DNA of 34,579 nt. Source: an uncultured Clostridia bacterium. GTDB lineage: Bacteria; Bacillota; Clostridia; TANB77; CAG-508. The stretch is from positions 1 to 34,579 of the forward strand of contig CAPYID010000022.1 of assembly GCA_948739805.1 (NCBI GenBank), given 5' to 3'. Each line of letters opens with the position of its first letter. The stretch's first letter is position 1. Below the pieces are notes generated by a model. The model was not told where the DNA came from, did not search any database, and was given only the letters and a program-made list of their open reading frames with translations. Below are positions 31,809 to 34,579 of the stretch, one piece after another. The translations under genes were made by a program, and so were the position numbers.

Positions 31809-34579
31809 ATGAAAACCATAAGAAACAACAATAAAGCAAAATATATAATATTAGCAATAATTCTAATATCATTAATCATATCAATAATAATACCAATACT
31901 AAACAATAAGGGAAGAGCATATGCAGCAACAGTCACAAAAGGAACTGTAACATATACAACAACAGCAGACAAAAATGGGAATATAACATTAACCATTTCA
32001 GGTTCAGGGACAGTTACAAAAGAATGGTATGAAGATAGTAACTTAAGCAGTTACAAAACAACTATACAAAAAGTATTAATAGGGAAAGAAATAACAGAAA
32101 TAGGTGAATCTGCATTTGAGGGATGCACAGGAATTACCTTATTTAGTTTTGAACCAGGATCAAAATGTACTAAAATAGGAAATAGGGCATTATATGGTTG
32201 TAATGCACTAAATAAAATAAGAAATGCAAATAGAAACTTTACATGTTCTGGAAGTAACTGTAGTCCTACATCGGCAGATGCACACAGCGTTTCTGGATGT
32301 TCAGGAACAATAACAAATCGTCAACATATATTACCATCATCAATAAAAGAAATTGGGGATGAAGCGTTTTACGGATGTACGTCAATACCAAAATTAAATT
32401 TAAATACAGGAATAAATAAAATAGGAACATCTGCATTTGAAGAATGTACCTCCTTAAATAGTATAACAATAAAAACAAATGCAGAATATGGTGAAAATGT
32501 ATTTCATAATTGTGGAAGCCCACTATCAGTAACAATAACTCCTGATGCAATAAAGTATCCTATATTAGAATCTGGTATATATAAAATACAACTTTATGCT
32601 GGAAAGGGAGGAGATGCCAAAAACTGTGAAGATCCACAAGATGCAAATGGAAATCGTAGACAACGTAACATAAAAGGAGTTCCAGGAGATATAGTTACAG
32701 GATATATATTACTGAGCAAAGGTAATACACTAACTACAGAACATTATGCAGGAGGTACCAAAGGAAATAATATAATTATGGGTGATTTTTCGGTTGGAGC
32801 AGGAGCAGGAGGAACGGGAATAGGATTAAAGTTATCAGATACAGTTATTGCTGCTGCAGGTGGTGGTGCTGGAGCTGCCAGTGTAGGATTATGTTCTGAC
32901 AAAGATCATTATCATGGTGGAACTACATCAGGCTGGGCTGATGATAAAGAAGGAGTTTACTTGACACACACTCGACCATCTGAAACGTATAAGAATGATA
33001 CTACTAGTGGCAAAGATTCATATAAAATATCTCAAAACATAAATGATAATGAGCAAGAAGAAGGTCATTCTTCTAATGCTACATATTACTTTATGTCAGG
33101 AGGAGGTGGTGGAGGCTATCCAAAGGGAGGAGGAGTTGGAAATACACAGTTTGGAGCAAGAGCAGCATTCCCTGGAGATTCATATGTAAAAGGAATTAAG
33201 GGGAAGCAAGACTTAAGTGGAAAAGGAAGCATTACACCTAATGCTAGTACTTCAGTAAAAGCGGTAATAACTTTTGTTGAAGCAAAAGAAACATGTGACC
33301 ACTCAAATTCAGAAGAAACGATAACAAAAGATCCAACCTGTACAGAGAAAGGAAGTAAAACAGTAAAATGTAAAGATTGTGATTATGAAGATACAGTAGA
33401 AATACAAATAGATCCAGATGCACACCCAACAGACAAAATAAAAACAACAACAATAGAAGCAACATGTCTGGAGGATGGAAGTAAAATAACAAAATGTGAA
33501 GCATGTGAACATCAAATTGGAGAAACAGAAGTATTAACTCATCCTGGACATAAACTTTTAAAAGACCTAACCTGGACAAACGAAACAAATAATGAAGTTG
33601 AAAACGGAAAAAGATATAAAGATTGTGATAGAGTAGCAAGAGGAGCAACCTGTGGAACCAGACTATCAACACAATATAGAAATGTAATATATGTAAAATA
33701 TCAAAATGCAGATGGAAGCTGGCCGCCAGAATATGGTACTCCAGTAGATGAATATGTAGAAGAAGGAGCAACGCCAAAAACAATAAGCTGGTCACTAACA
33801 GATGAGGAGAAAAAAATATATATAGAAGATGGAACAAGTGTAACATGGCAGACAGAAGACAAAGCAAAACAAGCATATATAGACGTAAAACGAAAACCTA
33901 TACTAACAGTAGTTCCAAATGGAGGAACATGGGAAGACCGTACAGAGAATCAAACATTTGCGCTAAGTCCAGGAGAAACAAGAACAATAAACGATGCTAC
34001 AAATAAAACAGGCTATACATTTAGTGGGTGGTCTCCAGCAGGAAAAGTAACAAACAAAGAATTTACAATGGGAGAAAGTAGTGAAACAATAACAGCTCAG
34101 TGGACAGCAATAGAATATAAAGTAAGATATCATGGAAATGGAAGCACAAGTGGGAAAATGGACGACAGTACTCATACATATGATAAAGCAAAAAACTTAA
34201 CAAAAAATGCATACGAAAGAAAATACACAGTAACATACAACTATAATGGAAAGCCAAACCAAGAAGAGACAAGAGCAATAGCAACAGCAACCTTCAATGG
34301 GTGGAAATCACAAACAGGAGAAAGAACATTTGGAAATGAAGAATCTGTAATCAACTTATGTGATACACAAGGCGAAATATATCACATAGATGCACAATGG
34401 ACACTAGGAAGAGTAACACCACCAAGCCCAGAAAGAACAGGATACACATTCAAAGGATGGAACACAAAAGCAGACGGAACAGGAGACAACATACCAAGCC
34501 CATACACACCAACAGGAAACATAACCCTATATGCAAAATGGGAACCATACACAGCAACAGTAACATTCACGAAAAGAGA
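31809..34579 (+). CDS. surface protein 3 (partial): LRR, glycine-rich domain, Cys-rich repeats, InlB-type repeats
   Basis: It is open to the window end (at least 923 aa). ATG at 31809 follows AAAGGAGGAGG. Signal anchor at about 9-34 (KYIILAIILISLIISIIIPI). BspA-type LRRs at about 75-250 (IGESAFEGCTGI, IGDEAFYGCTSI, IGTSAFEECTSL) carry the same Cys/His insert as proteins 1 and 2. A glycine-rich domain follows at about 255-490 (YKIQLYAGKGGDA, GAGAGGTGIG, MSGGGGGGYPKGGG), resembling the glycine-rich domains of other secreted Firmicute proteins. Cys-rich repeats at about 495-620 (TCTEKGSKTVKCKDC, ATCLEDGSKITKCEAC) come next. At least three Listeria-Bacteroides repeats then begin near 695 (GYTFSGWSPAGKVTNKEFTM; later GYTFKGWNTKADGTG). 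No von Willebrand domain is seen in the visible part. It is probably a wall or surface protein; the C-terminus is not visible. Confidence 0.85.
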   Translation, partial: MKTIRNNNKAKYIILAIILISLIISIIIPILNNKGRAYAATVTKGTVTYTTTADKNGNITLTISGSGTVTKEWYEDSNLSSYKTTIQKVLIGKEITEIGESAFEGCTGITLFSFEPGSKCTKIGNRALYGCNALNKIRNANRNFTCSGSNCSPTSADAHSVSGCSGTITNRQHILPSSIKEIGDEAFYGCTSIPKLNLNTGINKIGTSAFEECTSLNSITIKTNAEYGENVFHNCGSPLSVTITPDAIKYPILESGIYKIQLYAGKGGDAKNCEDPQDANGNRRQRNIKGVPGDIVTGYILLSKGNTLTTEHYAGGTKGNNIIMGDFSVGAGAGGTGIGLKLSDTVIAAAGGGAGAASVGLCSDKDHYHGGTTSGWADDKEGVYLTHTRPSETYKNDTTSGKDSYKISQNINDNEQEEGHSSNATYYFMSGGGGGGYPKGGGVGNTQFGARAAFPGDSYVKGIKGKQDLSGKGSITPNASTSVKAVITFVEAKETCDHSNSEETITKDPTCTEKGSKTVKCKDCDYEDTVEIQIDPDAHPTDKIKTTTIEATCLEDGSKITKCEACEHQIGETEVLTHPGHKLLKDLTWTNETNNEVENGKRYKDCDRVARGATCGTRLSTQYRNVIYVKYQNADGSWPPEYGTPVDEYVEEGATPKTISWSLTDEEKKIYIEDGTSVTWQTEDKAKQAYIDVKRKPILTVVPNGGTWEDRTENQTFALSPGETRTINDATNKTGYTFSGWSPAGKVTNKEFTMGESSETITAQWTAIEYKVRYHGNGSTSGKMDDSTHTYDKAKNLTKNAYERKYTVTYNYNGKPNQEETRAIATATFNGWKSQTGERTFGNEESVINLCDTQGEIYHIDAQWTLGRVTPPSPERTGYTFKGWNTKADGTGDNIPSPYTPTGNITLYAKWEPYTATVTFTKR

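Overview
The window looks like chromosome of a low-GC Gram-positive bacterium, most likely an uncultured gut Clostridia. The support is very AT-rich DNA, strong AGGAGG ribosome sites, TTG and GTG starts, TTGACA/TATAAT promoters, a RepA_N/TnpV/MobC/relaxase cluster typical of clostridial elements, and BspA-type/SpaA-type surface proteins. No taxonomic marker gene is present, so this is an inference.

Layout. (1) 1-2305 is the end of a mobilizable element on the minus strand: RepA_N initiator, TnpV, MobC and a relaxase. The relaxase carries a one-base frameshift and is then interrupted, just after its HNH metal motif, by what reads as the 5' end of a group II intron running off the window. (2) 2306-12790 is a compact integrated island. 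Its ends are an 11-bp direct repeat identical to the last 11 nt of tRNA-Pro(TGG), and a tyrosine integrase sits next to the tRNA. Its cargo is a Panacea (DUF4065) gene overlapping an unrecognised partner (probable toxin-antitoxin pair), a DUF4236 membrane protein paired with a SAP-domain protein, and an XRE regulator. The control and excision block has an XRE repressor divergent from an operon of eight small genes (Xis-like, winged-helix, phBC6A51-like HTH and hypotheticals), with overlapping promoters and three operator-like repeats. (3) 12780-12951 holds tRNA-Pro(TGG) and tRNA-Arg(TCT). (4) 13099-17703 looks like ordinary chromosome: a GldA/GldF/GldG-like ABC operon, a frameshifted YkvI-type membrane protein and a 5'-truncated DUF2442 gene. 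(5) 17826-34579 is a tandem array of three huge paralogous surface proteins: 2594 aa, 1686 aa, and a third that is at least 923 aa and open at the window edge.

How the parts work together. The island appears to have entered the tRNA-Pro 3' end on top of older mobile DNA. The XRE repressor probably keeps the leftward operon silent, while the Panacea pair would stabilise the island. The surface proteins 1 and 2 share an N-terminal LRR plus von Willebrand A head, a stalk of SpaA-like and DUF11-like modules, and an unusual C-terminal anchor: a KTGE motif without the LP of LPxTG, one membrane helix, and a conserved tail. Both genes have the same promoter and the same upstream box. Gene 1 is preceded by a 28-codon leader ORF coupled by an ATGA overlap. 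Gene 3 is preceded by a short ORF that contains an (AC)16 microsatellite.

Three otherwise intact genes (relaxase, a small island gene, YkvI) each contain one extra base. This could be real decay or residual indel errors in the assembly.
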